Made by a program: the position numbers and the translations under genes. The notes beneath the pieces are model-generated. The model had not been told where the DNA came from and made no database searches. It saw only the letters and a list, made by a program, of their open reading frames with translations. From Paralvinella palmiformis (taxonomy: Eukaryota > Annelida > Polychaeta > Terebellida > Alvinellidae), in assembly GCA_025642065.1 (NCBI GenBank), contig JAODUP010000671.1, positions 5,001-69,000 on the forward strand: 64,000 nt of DNA, in the 5' to 3' direction. This document shows positions 1 to 12,819 of the stretch, in pieces. How positions within the stretch are numbered: the stretch's first letter is position 1; each line of letters starts with the position of its first letter.

Positions 1-1100
1 GATGGATAGAGAGATAGATAGATTACTTTGTCCTTCTGTTACATTTTGGCGTAGCGTTATGACTATTGTGGTCCTTTTCCTACCAGTGAAGTTCTTTTAT
101 TACACATACTGGTCTTTTTACTACCCCTGTTGGTCCTTGTGTTACCTTATTGATCCTATTGCTACCAATCCTCTTAGAGCTACTTTTCTAATCGATTGAA
201 TCGCAGTGTTTAGCTTGCACCCTATGTTACCTTCTTAAATACCTTAAGGGGAAACCCCATCAGTTGAAAGAGAGCAGTGACACCCCCCTGTCTACAATGT
301 ATGATCGCCTGTTTCGTAGAGCCGTAAATACGAATTCACCAGGCAAGAAACGAAACAATATTAATCATGCTATTTTGTATATTAAAGTAAGTACAGCATT
401 TAGAGTCTGTAAAATGACTACATGGAAAGCAATAATTGAAGAATAACAAGGAATATGGCAAGAGTTGTCTAAATTCATTCCTAAAACAAAATAACTAACA
501 TATATGTGATTTACCAATATAATACTTAATACATTGTTATGATATTTGGATGTATGATTATCAATTTTTCATCTGGTGAAAAATAAAGACTAAACACTGG
601 AAGTAATCAAAGTTATGTATTAATAACAAAATGACCCACTTATAGTCAACTTAGGATAAGATCATAATTGTTTTTCTAGGTTATTCTATTCCGCAATTCG
701 TAAATATAATGTTCACGTAACATTATTCTAATGGTTCAGATAAAATAAAATCGTGGTAGATGTGCATTACAAATATCAACTGTTATAAATAGTGAGATGC
801 GAAATAAAGCTCAAGTAGTGTTGGAGTAATAGAACACCCAAGTATTGACAAAGATTTAGAAATTACTAATTAATTACGTTCATGTATAATATGGTGCTTA
901 TATTCATGTGTCTATGACACTTATAATAACTCTATCACACTGAAATCTCAACAAGACAGATATATGGAGTGTTATACTAATTACTCTGTCTTGTATTAAC
1001 AGATTAATATATGTATTTGAATATAATATTTTCAAAAACATAATTGCGTCCGGTCGATGAAAATAGTATAGTTCTTCTTAAAGTTGCATTAATATGCTGA
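1..1100. other. AT-rich DNA without a recognisable gene
   Basis: Only short open frames of about 60 codons are present, with no domain, splice pattern or codon bias that I can support. The first 30 bases are a degenerate GATA/GAGA-like tract. Nothing else stands out before the microsatellite that follows. Confidence 0.6.
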
Positions 1101-1113
1101 GATTAGCACACGG

Positions 1114-1399
<286 letters not shown>

Positions 1400-1800
1400 G
1401 ACAAATGATAGTACAATAGAAAGCGATATTGAGAGTAAGCATATAGGGAACCTTTAAATAGAACAGTCAAAATAATGCAAATATAAAACTTAGATAAAAT
1501 AGGAGAGCTTGAAAATTTTGATATTAGATTAGTCATTCACGAAAACAAACTAACAAACCGCACGTGCATAGATAATACAAGATATGGCAATGAAAAAGGA
1601 AATTACAATCTAAATAATATCAGTTAAATATGCACAATGGATTAGAGTGACGAAAGGTTTTGAATTCTACTTATTTCTATCTTAATACATTTTATTATCA
1701 TTTAGATTAAGGAGATATATGAATGAACTATTTAACTATATCTTTTTGATCACATAATTTTCAGCTTTGACAAACAAGATATATTTATCTTTATTTACTT
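1400..1800. other. AT-rich DNA, nothing recognised
   Basis: No open frame of useful length and no repeat that I could match elsewhere in the window. Confidence 0.5.
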
Positions 1801-1804
1801 GCTT

Positions 1805-1985
1805 ACTTATACTCTTCTTCCCCACGGGACTTAAGGCTAAATTAATATTGTTGTTGTAGTTTCCATGACGGGTTTGTTTTTAAGTGTGGTTGTTAGTCCC
1901 ACGCCCAACCCCCAACCTAGAGGTATATCTTCCTTGAAATACACAACCTGTCGGCAAGGTACCAGCACAGAGGGGGGGGGGTATT
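1805..1985 (+). repeat. dispersed repeat family D, copy 1
   Basis: This matches 5955-6225 in order: an ACTCTTCTTCCC-like start, a block reading TAGTTTCC then GGTTTGTTT, a block with TTAGTCC and CCAACCT, and the end GGCAAGGTACCAGCACAGAG. This copy lacks most of the middle of the other one and ends in a run of G. It is non-coding. The family may be a SINE or the 3' end of a LINE, and I cannot name it. Confidence 0.75.
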
Positions 1986-1999
1986 ATTCATGATTTGTA

Positions 2000-4020
2000 A
2001 GCAATGGCAAGTTTGAAGATTTTTGGGCATGATTGGATTTTATATGTAAATATGTTAAAAAAATAACAGAACAGTAACTAAACAAATGCCTTTATTGTAA
2101 TTACAAAGAACTACTTATTAAACGAATCATTATATTGGAGTTGATATTAACTACAAAAGCAAGCAGCGACATCCTAAGAATCCATTAACAAATACGTGAT
2201 CAGTAGAAATATGACAACCTACTTTACCTGAAAATCAAAACTGACATTCGTTTTCAAGGCAAAACGAGATATTTCAGCAGAAAGTCACTGATAAATATTT
2301 GTGTATGCCAAATATATTCTCACAGTTCTACCATTTTCAGGTGCAATTTTAAAATAAAGAAATAATTCTTATATGGCTTGTATTTCCATTATTTTGTAAG
2401 ACGAAAAGAAAGTACTTTTTCCAAGCATTCTAGTGTTTTAGGTGAAAGGGTCATTAAAATGTCAGGCCGTATGTGAATAAACGAATGACAATGAGAACAA
2501 TATGCATAATTTATTCATGAATCCAAATAATTGGTGATGATGGACTTTTGCTCGTTGTAGTTGAGGACTGGGTTTCCTTCACTTCTATATCCATGCTAGG
2601 GAAATATTCCTCACTCATAAAAGGTTCATCACCCACACTTTTCAAATAGATTCAGTCACTAGTTGGGGAACCTTTTGTATATTCAAGGAAAATAACCTGG
2701 TATTCGCTGAAGATTCTGTGAATAAACCGAATATGCATTTATGTCAGGTAAATATATGCGGTGCATGATTAATTTTACATGATTGGTTCCATAGCAGTCA
2801 AATATAGAACATCAGTTGGACGTTCGTCAGTAACATAGATATGACCTTTCCAGAATAGAGTATTGAGAAAATCCCCTGTATTGGGCTATCTTGTCAAGAA
2901 TTAAGATTAAGATTCATTTAATCCCCAACGGAAGATAACACTATAAAATATTCTCAAGAAGGCAACATCTGTGTATAGTCCATATTTCACTGAGGTATCT
3001 GACTTTGTGAACAATACCCTATCCATGACTAGATTGTCATGTTAAGAATAAGACAAATTATTGATGAAGATATTCGAAGAGAAAACGTTGGAGCAGATGC
3101 CTTCATTTCGAGGATCGACAGGAAAATCTGCTGTAGTGAGAGTTAATTGCCATATATTCTGTAACGTACATTTCACTCAAGCCATAATCATTGTTATCTA
3201 ACCTGCATTGCACAAATACATCACTTAAATACCAATCGCATTTTAACTTTATGTAGCTGATGTACAACCTATTAAATGTTTCTCTGCCAGATAAGTTCAA
3301 AATAAACATATTGGTCATATATACCAAGCCAAGGATAATATAGTCACAATATGGGTTCATAGTGAAAGTAATTTTATGAGGATAGCAATAAATCGTGTAA
3401 TAATGATAGAGCATGGAAATGTGAATTTCTATCTGTATGAGGTTCTACTGAAATAGTTTTAGTGAATGTGACAGCTTATTATAGTTCATACCATTAGTGA
3501 TTGTATTATATATTACTCTGTGTACATGCTTTTGATTCGTGTATGTACAAATTATCGAAAGACATCGGTTATTCCCTCAATGTTACACTGTTCCCATTTT
3601 TTTAACTAGTTGGTAATGAGCTTTGTGGAGTATTGAATTGAGAGCCATACGTGTTATTGTTGTCTGTTCGTATTTAGTAATGCTTTCATCCTGAAATTAA
3701 TCAACCTGGCTTTTTGCGTAATGTACTATTCCTCATCATTTTGGTCACATTTTGTTTTGACACATTGGTTATCCAGTATAATTGCCCCTCAACATCGTTT
3801 AGTTCACATGTACTAAGTTGATATACTTTTATCCAATTTGATTTGTACAAGCGACGTCGGTCGATGAAGCCAGGTCAAAACAAGCTCTAAGCATGAGATA
3901 CTCATTATGAGAGTTGACCGGTGATAAATAAGTGGTCAGTAGTCAAGTCTAAATAAAAAAGAACAAAGCTAATAAAGCTGGTTCAGTGCTTAGTATGTAT
4001 CAATGGTAGTACCACAACAG
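2000..4020. other. AT-rich DNA without a supported gene
   Basis: The longest open frame is about 100 codons on the minus strand (3103-3414). Its translation is not recognised, it is tyrosine- and asparagine-rich as expected from AT-rich DNA, and it has no visible domain. I saw no copy of this stretch elsewhere in the window. Confidence 0.5.
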
Positions 4021-4023
4021 CTT

Positions 4024-4026
<3 letters not shown>

Positions 4027-4095
<69 letters not shown>
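4027..4095. repeat. (TA)n microsatellite
   Basis: About 68 bp of perfect TA. Confidence 0.97.
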
Positions 4096-4097
<2 letters not shown>

Positions 4098-4393
4098 TAA
4101 GTTATTGCTTTTCAATTTAGTATCTAAACATAACGCTTACATGCGGACTGTTCTACCATTATATAGCGTGGTGGTTGTGGCGGGAAGTATGACTGGCTCT
4201 CGATGTAATGGCACCGGAATATTTCTCGGATAGTTCAGCTATTAGATAAGTTACACAAGTGAAACTGCTGTATTTTGTATATTATGTAATATAGATTTAA
4301 TTTATATTAATATAAATTGATTATATTTAGTTATTTTGTATTTCTTGTATTTTCTGTTCATATATACCTACACAAATACTTACATATCCACTC

Positions 4394-4526
4394 ATACACA
4401 CACTTGTGCACACATACACGCACGCACACACACACACATAAACACACACACACACTCACACACACACACACACAACCCCACTGTAACAAATACACACTGA
4501 CGCACACTCACGCGCAAACACTACAG

Positions 4527-4568
<42 letters not shown>
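4394..4568. repeat. (CA)n microsatellite, interrupted
   Basis: CA-rich tract with CACG, CACT and ATAC interruptions, ending in about 40 bp of pure CA. A short TGAG-type tract follows at about 4587-4609. Confidence 0.95.
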
Positions 4569-4569
<1 letters not shown>

Positions 4570-4609
4570 GACATACTCCGTTACAGTGAGTGAGTTAGTG
4601 AGTGAGTGG

Positions 4610-5045
4610 TCTGTTTTACCTCACCACTGGTCAATCTCTCACCCTTATGCTATTGGTGCTTTAACCACTTCACTATTATTGCAAAATTTGGGACATGCAT
4701 TATTTTGTGTTATGTAGCTCACATTATGTGTCCGAGACATAAAGATTGATCATTTCTATAATCTATACCTATTCTTGAAACAGTTGTTACATTTTTATAA
4801 AGTGTATTATATATCATATTGCATACCTTAATTACCTATTATATCCCATATAATAATTATGATGTAAAGTTATTTCAAAGGATCAGAGTGACGCTTACTC
4901 ATGACAAACATCCACAACATAATAACATCCATCTCGATAGTTGACACCTTGTAGCTCATCACTTCATTATATTTCATCTCTTATCATACATACACCCGTC
5001 AGTTGCTAGCTCCGCATTATCTATGTGAAATATGTTTGCTTTACA
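4610..5045. other. AT-rich DNA, nothing recognised
   Basis: No reading frame or repeat identified. Confidence 0.5.
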
Positions 5046-5049
5046 GACA

Positions 5050-5182
5050 TTTCAGTCCACAGTTTAGACTAAATGGGCCAAATGACTTAATGAGGTCAAG
5101 TGAAAGGTGAAACACTGTTTTGATGTAGAGACACTGGAATTTGAATTGAACTGGTGGATGTTTGTGGCTAATTGCACTACAA
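5050..5182 (-). mobile_element. tRNA-derived SINE, old copy
   Basis: On the minus strand this contains a B-box-like GTTCAATTCAAATTCC, then TTTCACC, then the family's conserved block GGCCCATTTAG followed by a GTGGAC-type end. The order and spacing match the better copies at 14017, 43372 and 51988. It is more diverged than those, the 5' A-box part cannot be identified, and I found no target-site duplication, so it is probably the oldest copy here. Confidence 0.7.
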
Positions 5183-5189
5183 CATAAAT

Positions 5190-5950
5190 CACTCATTAAT
5201 GTGGACCACTTTATGCTATGTGAATTGATACCACAGGAGTAGTACAGACTTAGTAAAGGTAACTTTTATTTGGGTGGGGTGAAGGGGGGGTATTAAGGAA
5301 CTGAAACGAATCGCAATGTCTATCCGAACCCATATATTTAAATTACCTTTCAAATTAGTTCAGATATGTTTCCATAAACAGTAATTTATATTTCAAATTG
5401 AAAACATGTTTATTGATATTTCGTTTGACTGAGTATGTTTACTAATATTTTGTTTTGTGCCACATTTAGACCTTATCAAGAAGCTAATGATTATTTCAGC
5501 TAATTTGTGCTATTTATCACAAACAAATATAATCGTTATTGTTAAACTATTGATTCATCATTCGTCATTTAGTACCACAAATCGGGATATTTTTATTTTA
5601 CTATATTGATGAATGATTTACGATCGGTAGTACAAGATCCGTTAGTTTCAGATTTTATAGTATAAATATAAAACAAACAAGTTATCAGTGGGGCATAAAC
5701 GTAATTAAAACAGAGAATATACTGATCATAGAATATCATTTGCTAATGTGTAAAGTATTAAACCAGTAGCCCCAGATAAGAGAAGACAACGGAACATAAG
5801 ATAAAACAACACTCATAATAATACAATTTGAACTGGACTGAAGCCAATGGAAAACATTTGAAATAATGTAATTACATTGCGCCCATGTGTAGGCTAAGGT
5901 ATCTCATGTCCAGATATGGACATTTTAAACCGATTTGGGTATTTAATTCT
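5190..5950. other. AT-rich DNA, nothing recognised
   Basis: There is a short G run near 5277-5290. No gene or repeat match was found. Confidence 0.5.
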
Positions 5951-5954
5951 TCGT

Positions 5955-6225
5955 CTTATCCTCTTCTTCCCAAGTTGGATATAATGATACAACAGCAATG
6001 CAATTATAGTAGTAGTTTCCGTAGCAGGTTTGTTTATGCGGGTTCGTGTTATTAGTCCTACCTCCAACCTGAAGAACCATGTGTTGTGTTTTATCTGGTC
6101 CCTCCTATGAGATCTGTTCGGTTTGGTTAAACCAAGGAGGGTCTACATCCCCGTCGGTATAGCTTCTACACTCCTTGAGACACGCAAGCACCATCACCAT
6201 CGGCAAGGTACCAGCACAGAGGGTG
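5955..6225 (+). repeat. dispersed repeat family D, copy 2
   Basis: This is the longer copy of the family seen at 1805. It shares the start, the TAGTTTCC / GGTTTGTTT block and the terminal GGCAAGGTACCAGCACAGAG. Between them it holds about 100 bp missing from copy 1, including an imperfect palindrome around GGTTTGGTTAAACC. A third fragment at about 6262-6302 repeats only the TAGTTTC-GTAGCAGGTTTGTTTA portion. No coding potential. Confidence 0.75.
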
Positions 6226-6483
6226 AATATTTCAATTATTCAGTTCAGTTGGTGACTTTTAATATAGTAGTTTCGTAGCAGGTTTGTTTATACGGGTTCC
6301 TTCGTTTTCTCATCTGAAATATGGAATTAATAAACAAAGGTTTATGATAATTAGAAAATAAGCATCGCACCTGATTCTTTTCAGTTAAACAATGTTATTA
6401 TTATTATTTACAAAAACAAATACTATTGTTGCATCTGTTACTTTATATATTTTATGCTATTGATGTGATTGACCTTGTTTATC

Positions 6484-6546
6484 ACAAACACAAACACACA
6501 TATACACACCTATACACACACCTACACACACACACACACACACATA

Positions 6547-6622
<76 letters not shown>
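6484..6622. repeat. compound (CA)n / (TA)n microsatellite
   Basis: CA-rich from 6484 to 6545, then TA from 6553 to 6622 with one phase break. The two overlapping open frames across it are repeat translations. Confidence 0.97.
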
Positions 6623-6629
6623 CGAAAAT

Positions 6630-7140
6630 AAAGCTCAACTCGAATGTTTTAGTCCACTCAACATATATATCAATGGGGTCAATCAACCCCTCTCGAGAGT
6701 TAAAACCATTGTTTAGCCAAACAAAAATTAACTTACATCATTCAGAGTCAAAAAGACCAAACGATTATACCCAGGTTTGAAAATCCATATTGTCACCGAT
6801 AATTCCTAATTATTGTCGTCACCAAATCAAATATAACAAAACAATTTCATACAGGTCATAGACAGCAAATATAGCGCGCGATCTCTGTTAAAATTACATA
6901 GTGTCTATGTTACCACAAAAGATGCCCTTTGTAATATATGCTTAGTAAAAATTATTTTACCTAAATATGAATTAATTATTTATTATTTATTTATACTTGA
7001 GTAGAAGATAATTATATGTGGAGTACACTCGCAACTAATATTAAAGTTATTCAATATATAATTCTTTCTTTCTATATTGTTACAGGAGTTAGATCGTACA
7101 GTGCAGCTGTCAGCTTAGTCGTATTCATTGAAACGAGTTG
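6630..7140. other. AT-rich DNA before the poly(A) tract
   Basis: No gene recognised. The 60 bp immediately before the poly(A) are less AT-rich than the surroundings, and they follow a pyrimidine stretch ending in TTACAG that resembles a splice acceptor. I cannot assign either to a gene. Confidence 0.4.

Positions 7141-7205
<65 letters not shown>
7141..7205 (+). repeat. 65-base poly(A) tract
   Basis: Uninterrupted run of 65 A, the only one of this size in the window. It may be the tail of a processed retrocopy, but the sequence upstream is not recognised and no flanking duplication could be shown. An assembly-inflated homopolymer is the alternative. Confidence 0.9.
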
Positions 7206-7206
<1 letters not shown>

Positions 7207-7209
7207 GAT

Positions 7210-8480
7210 GTTTTAAAAGCTTCTTGTTATTGATATCAAACGCCCACCCTAATTAATTAATTGGTTTTCCAATAATAATTTTAAAAAAATTAAAAACCAT
7301 TACAATCCCAAAAAAGTAAATAACAGTGATGCGGAAATCTAAAATTTGTGCATTGTATTTAGTTGGAAATTTCAATATTAGTTTATATATGTTATCATGT
7401 TTATTATGAGATATAGAATAGGATAGTCTTATCCTATTTTATTTACTTTCTCTAATATTGTATGTCATACTGAGTTGTTTTTCTTGATATTGTTTTCTGT
7501 ATGCGATTATATAGCCAATTTGTCTGTTTATCAAGGTAACTTGTATTGAGCGAAACAATATATTTGGAGTATCAGTTCAGTGTCAACTTTGCTGGTATCT
7601 CAGGATCATGACTAATCATGTGGAAAACGTAACTGAAATATGTAATAAGTGTTAATCAGTTAACTACATAAATCCATATCTTGTCACTTGTCTTTATTAT
7701 AGTTATACAGTAATAGTTTAACTGTTCAGAGCACTAACCAGCCGTAAATTAATAATAGGTGATGTGATGCCATATTTCCAAACATTCTATAATAAACGAT
7801 TTCTAAAGATTATATCTCGTTTGTAGCTAACTTTTATTGAACTTAGCCTGTAATTTAAAAAAAATTGTGGTTATGCCATTTGTCATGGTAAGGACAATGA
7901 TAACTAAGTTAATTGATATATTTGATCTTGTCAAAGCCACGACAATCTATGCATCTTAATAGTATAACATATGATGGTTCATATATTTGCGTGCCGGATG
8001 GGTGAACTTTCAAAAAGTATTTCCTTTACTTGTTTTGTGTATGCATTTATCAATATTAATAAATCTCTGATGACCTTGATCGATATCTCTTTGTCAAATA
8101 TTTATTTTAGTAATCATGACATAAATAAGTTCAATTATATTGATGTTTGTTAATGTCCCTTAAGGGGAAAAAAAAATAAACAATAAAATGTATCAATAAA
8201 AAAAGGCTAATCTTGAAAGTTTGTTTATTGGAAAAAAATCCCCTAATTATTTTTGGTTAAAGCAAAATTGTATCCCTGGTTTTAGCTGCTGTCCTCCAGT
8301 AACTGGGATTACTTACAAAGGTTAATGTGTACAATTAGAGACCAGTACTAATAAATTAACAATATCAGGTAATTTGAGATGCAAACTTATATTGGGATAC
8401 TTTCTAAAAGGTTTGCACGAATACAAATATATAAATAGATTAAATACAACGGTGGCAATAAACTTTAATAAATTTTTGGC
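7210..8480. other. AT-rich DNA, partly homopolymer-rich
   Basis: No supported gene; a 60-codon open frame at 7971-8153 is not recognised. From about 8160 runs of A, T and C become frequent, as in the suspected unpolished stretch that follows. Confidence 0.5.
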
Positions 8481-8489
8481 TAAAAAACC

Positions 8490-9120
8490 CGAAATAAAAA
8501 ACCTTTTCCTTAAAAAAAATATTTTTTAATTTCCCCATTTTCTGGATTGTTTTTTGGTTATTATCTCAAATTGATAAACGTTTTTACTTCAAAGCATGTT
8601 AAACAAAAATAAAACCATTGTAAAGGGGTACCTTATTTGCCAAAAATCCTTTTCCCAAATTTAAATATTTAGCTTGGACTGAAGAAACCCCACAGAAACA
8701 CAATCAAAGAAGATAGCCAGGGGAAATATATGTTTATTATCATGTTTAAATCCATGTATCGACTATTCACAAGGGAAACCTGAAGACAGAGCAAAATCCT
8801 TTAATCTCATTACTACAACAAATATATTATTAATTTACATTTTCTAGTGACTTGTCATTTTGGTAATAAATTATCTCGATTAACTACAACAAGTAATAGC
8901 TTCAAAGCATGTGGGATAGAACACAAAATGATGAAAACCATAATGTGAAGTGAAGGTAATAATTTGCCATCAACATCCTGTTCTCAAAATAAATATTAGC
9001 TTCGACAATGTACAAGTATCACAGCAAACAATCTAGGAGATAGCCATGGGAAAGATATGTTTATGATTATATGGAACATATAGCAGACTTGATTAACAAG
9101 AGTTTAGGTGAATTTATGCG
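8490..9120 (+). repeat. direct tandem duplication, unit about 310 bp
   Basis: Segment 8545-8800 is repeated at about 8855-9120. Shared landmarks in order are TTTTGGT, CTTCAAAGCATGT, AAAACCAT, ATTTGCCA, AAATATTAGCTT-like, AGATAGCCA.GGGAAA.ATATG and a GACT..TTCACAAG-like end. The copies are clearly diverged. The first copy is full of expanded homopolymers and the second is not, which suggests sequencing error rather than biology for part of the difference. No coding frame spans the unit. Confidence 0.75.
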
Positions 9121-9124
9121 TGAA

Positions 9125-10640
9125 CTCTTGAACATCAGCAAATCATTATGAAATTTCAGGTTGTCCAGTTAGTTACTCCACTAGAGACATATTGTGTTGG
9201 TCCTTTTGATAGGATTTCTTCTTCAAACCCACCGTTCCAAGGGTCTAGGAAGGTCCCCCCCGGCCCCCCGAGGACATATATCCAAAATGTAATCAGCAAT
9301 TACACTAAACTGCCACCTACTTGCTAAAATACCTAATAGTTCACTCTATAGTATCTTCAAATATATCCTGCCACAAAGAACTCATTTCTAAGTCCAACAT
9401 ATGTCTTGCCAAAGCGACCCACAAAGAAAAGGGATTAATACATGAATTTCATCTAGCAGTAATGCTAGAATAGGTTAGTTACGCAATATGTATTGCCGGT
9501 GTTCGTCTCTATTTCGAACAGGTAAGTCTAAGATACTCGAACGTCGATTCGAGATAGTTTCAGCTTATTTATTCTAATTTTGTTTAGATGATACAGAGGT
9601 GTTGCCTTTGGAATAAATATTAAATCTGAGAGGACGATATCAGTAATGAGGCAATTTGCTTTAACCAAGATATGCGACGTTTGATCTTATCCGCCAAAAT
9701 CTAGAATATAATCTCATGGAACATAATTTTGTATCGGTCACATTCGTTCCTTATGTGTCGATCCATCACATTTCCCATCTTATGAGACTATAGATGATAC
9801 TGCTCTCATTTAAAATCATGGGCTAAAGGTAGTGTCTAAAATGTATTCACAAAATCCCCATCTAAAACACATCTTTCGAGAACTTAACTTCGTAAATTAT
9901 ATTTAATTTGTGGCATGATATTTTGCTAGTTAACCTGTCAAAGTTCTGGTATTAACTTAATCATGTCAGATGGGACAAACTGATCCCAGTCTTCAAAGGG
10001 CTATCTGTTATATATATACTACTGCGCAATTATATAGTTTTAAACCCCTTAAAGTCAAAGTATCTATCAAAGTTATTTATGGTATTAAGTGATGTCATTG
10101 CGGTAAATGGTTCATAACTTAATTAAACTTATCAAGTGCTATTCAACATAAAATAATTAAAACATCGTTGTGATTAGAATTGATAGAATACTATACCAAT
10201 ATCAATCGTAAACGAGAATCGGGGTCCAAATTATAATTACGTATACAACAATAACTTATAATTATTTTTCTTTACAAATTGAAATTCGTAAGACAACAAT
10301 TATAATTCATGTCATCAAGGAGATGCACGTACTTTTTCTTATTCTTGAATTATCATCACTATTACCATTATCATAATCATAACTGTGATCATCATTATCA
10401 TCATCAGTAGCAGCAACATGTTTCTATAAGTAGCAAAACAACATCACATATATAATTAACAAACTAGAAGCTTACATATCGATATTACTGTTTATTTATA
10501 TTACCTGTATAAATATTTCAATTTATCTTCGACGGATTTATATAAGAAGAAAATTAGATTTGTATTCGCCTTATCGGTTTAATTTCAACATCTTGTAAAT
10601 AAGAATCGTTTCGGCGATGCTAGTATTTTAGATTTTGAAA
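9125..10640. other. AT-rich DNA, nothing recognised
   Basis: A short C-rich patch occurs at 9246-9270. A weak CAT/ATC trinucleotide tract lies at about 10350-10415. No open frame of interest. Confidence 0.5.
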
Positions 10641-10649
10641 TAACACTAA

Positions 10650-11095
10650 CCATTCCCCATTACCTACTTTCTCAGTTGTAAAAGGAAGTTTGAGTCATGG
10701 ATAATTTCATGGATAGCTTGCTATACTCTCTATAATTAGTAACACGTCACTGGTTAGATTCAAGGATATTAAGGCTTTATTGTGAACATCTAACTTAAAG
10801 TTATCAACTAAGACCAACTGGCAGGAAAATTAAACAAGCAAATACTAGCTGACATGTATACAAAATGTAGTATTTAGGATAATACATCGTATATTGTGAG
10901 TAATAAAGATTGTAACTATATAACTTCCTGTTATTTATAGAAATAATTACTCTCCGGGTAATGTTCTTTCTCTGCGTCATAAATAGCTGCAATGATTACC
11001 ATAAGCCATATTCAATAACTCGTTGTTTCAAAGACAATAAGATATCGAGTAATTCGATCAGTATAATGACCTATTTATAGGTTTTCAATATCCAT
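10650..11095 (+). repeat. dispersed repeat family C, copy 1
   Basis: Matches the family C copies at 15490, 28125 and 54395. Shared blocks include GGATAATTTCATGGATA, AGAAATAATTACTC...GGTAATGTT, TGCGTCATAAAT, and GATTACCATAAGCCAT. The 5' part seen in other copies is not evident here. Non-coding as far as I can see. Confidence 0.65.
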
Positions 11096-11099
11096 ACTA

Positions 11100-11860
11100 T
11101 ATTCATTCTATATTTCCGTATTCGGGAATAATCCAGCTATTCTCAATACATTATGAATAGTCAAGCCACAGAAATACCGCTATCAACCAGGAAAGCTCCT
11201 AATCCCATCAACCAAATCAACACAAAGACGTCACTGGTCTACCTATCTTTGATTTGCATAGTTTTTTCATTGTCATACATTACAGTAGAAAAGCAACAGC
11301 AAAACATATTGACAAGTAAGGTAATCTCAAAGGTCACGAGAGCTGTCTCATGATTTAATCCTTTGAGATAGAGTCGATATTTTCATCTCTGCAAGATTTC
11401 ATACGAATGATCTCAATATTCCTTAAAATATTTAGAGAATTTGCTTTAAGCAAGCAATGAACATCTTAGGGCTATATTTCCCACAGCCACAGACAAAAGG
11501 AAGCAAGCATATATAACTAATAATTCAGTTATTCTTTTTTTCGTCAATGTTTAAAAGGTGTCGCACTTACATATGTATAAATTCCACTTAATGCTTATTC
11601 TTATATATAATATGCATGCTTAATTCAATTAATAAATATATTCATAAATGTGAAATCATGTCACAAGTCAGTTGCAGTGGAAACAGGCTAACATAGCTAA
11701 CGTAATTGATCCCCGACATAAATATTGCAGGGAATATCTCACTAATGTAGAGTAATTAAGTTTATGATAATTTTAGCATTGCTTATAATCACCGGTAGCC
11801 GGATAAACTTCTCTCCTGACATAGTCTTCTCAGACAAATTCCCCCCACACCAAATTTACT
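11100..11860. other. AT-rich DNA, nothing recognised
   Basis: A 66-codon open frame at 11153-11353 has no recognised features. Confidence 0.5.
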
Positions 11861-11871
11861 CCGATATATAT

Positions 11872-11876
<5 letters not shown>

Positions 11877-11942
<66 letters not shown>
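11877..11942. repeat. (TA)n microsatellite
   Basis: About 65 bp of TA. The preceding 10 bp already alternate TA. Confidence 0.97.
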
Positions 11943-12819
11943 CAGCTAATCTATATATAATCAGGCAATATGTGTATTACCTGACATTTTCAGGTAATCT
12001 TTATTAAACCAAAGTTAGCATATTGTATTTCTCCGTTCTAGATACTGTTTCTTGTAGACAACTTCACCAGAGACCTATGGTTTATATCTTACAGCTTTGA
12101 TGAATGTCACAGCAGTTCTATAAATAAAGTGTGTTACCTACTTAACTCGGACATTCTGACAATCGTCTATTTCTGATATGGTATTTAAAACTGAAACCAT
12201 ATTACTGGAAATAAACACATTTTAAAACTTCTGAAGAATTATTTTAGGTTCTTTGACAAGTCTTTAAAATTAATAATATCAGTATTATATTCGTGTGTAA
12301 TAATATTCATACAATTTATGCCAAAGGAATCGTGATTTGGTCTGATATCACATATATGCGACTTGATATATTCATCAACGTCACGATTTTCAAGATATGT
12401 ATACCATTTGATATTATCAAAAATATTCTTAGTTTCTGTACATCTTCTGATCACATGCCAGAAAACGTTAGTGCAATGCATATTTTCACGGATATTGGCA
12501 AACAATTTGTGTTAAATGTTTATTCTCTTGGCGTTTAAATAGGATTGTAGATAAGGATTTGTTCTATTTCGCCTAAACTAATTTATTGATAGATTTTATT
12601 TTTTTGAAATTGTTGTCTCACCATTTGGCATTTCTTTGGCCTTGAGTAGACGGTTACACTTTGTTTGCTGCTTTTCCATGATGTTGGCGGTTCCACTTTG
12701 TAGAACATAAACATTAATGTGCACTGCGTTGTTTATCTTATTGTTTCCAAAGGCAACGTCGAAACCATTGTTCAGCTTGTTGCGCTTGATTGCACTGTTT
12801 AGTACATCAAGAAAAAGTG

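Noticed and set aside
7080..7105. Splice acceptor and exon start (pyrimidine run ending TTACAG)
   Set aside because: No open frame or donor site of a gene follows; such motifs are common in AT-rich DNA.
12293..12538. 81-codon plus-strand frame
   Set aside because: Lies antisense to the decayed ORF2 linker of LINE B and has no features of its own.
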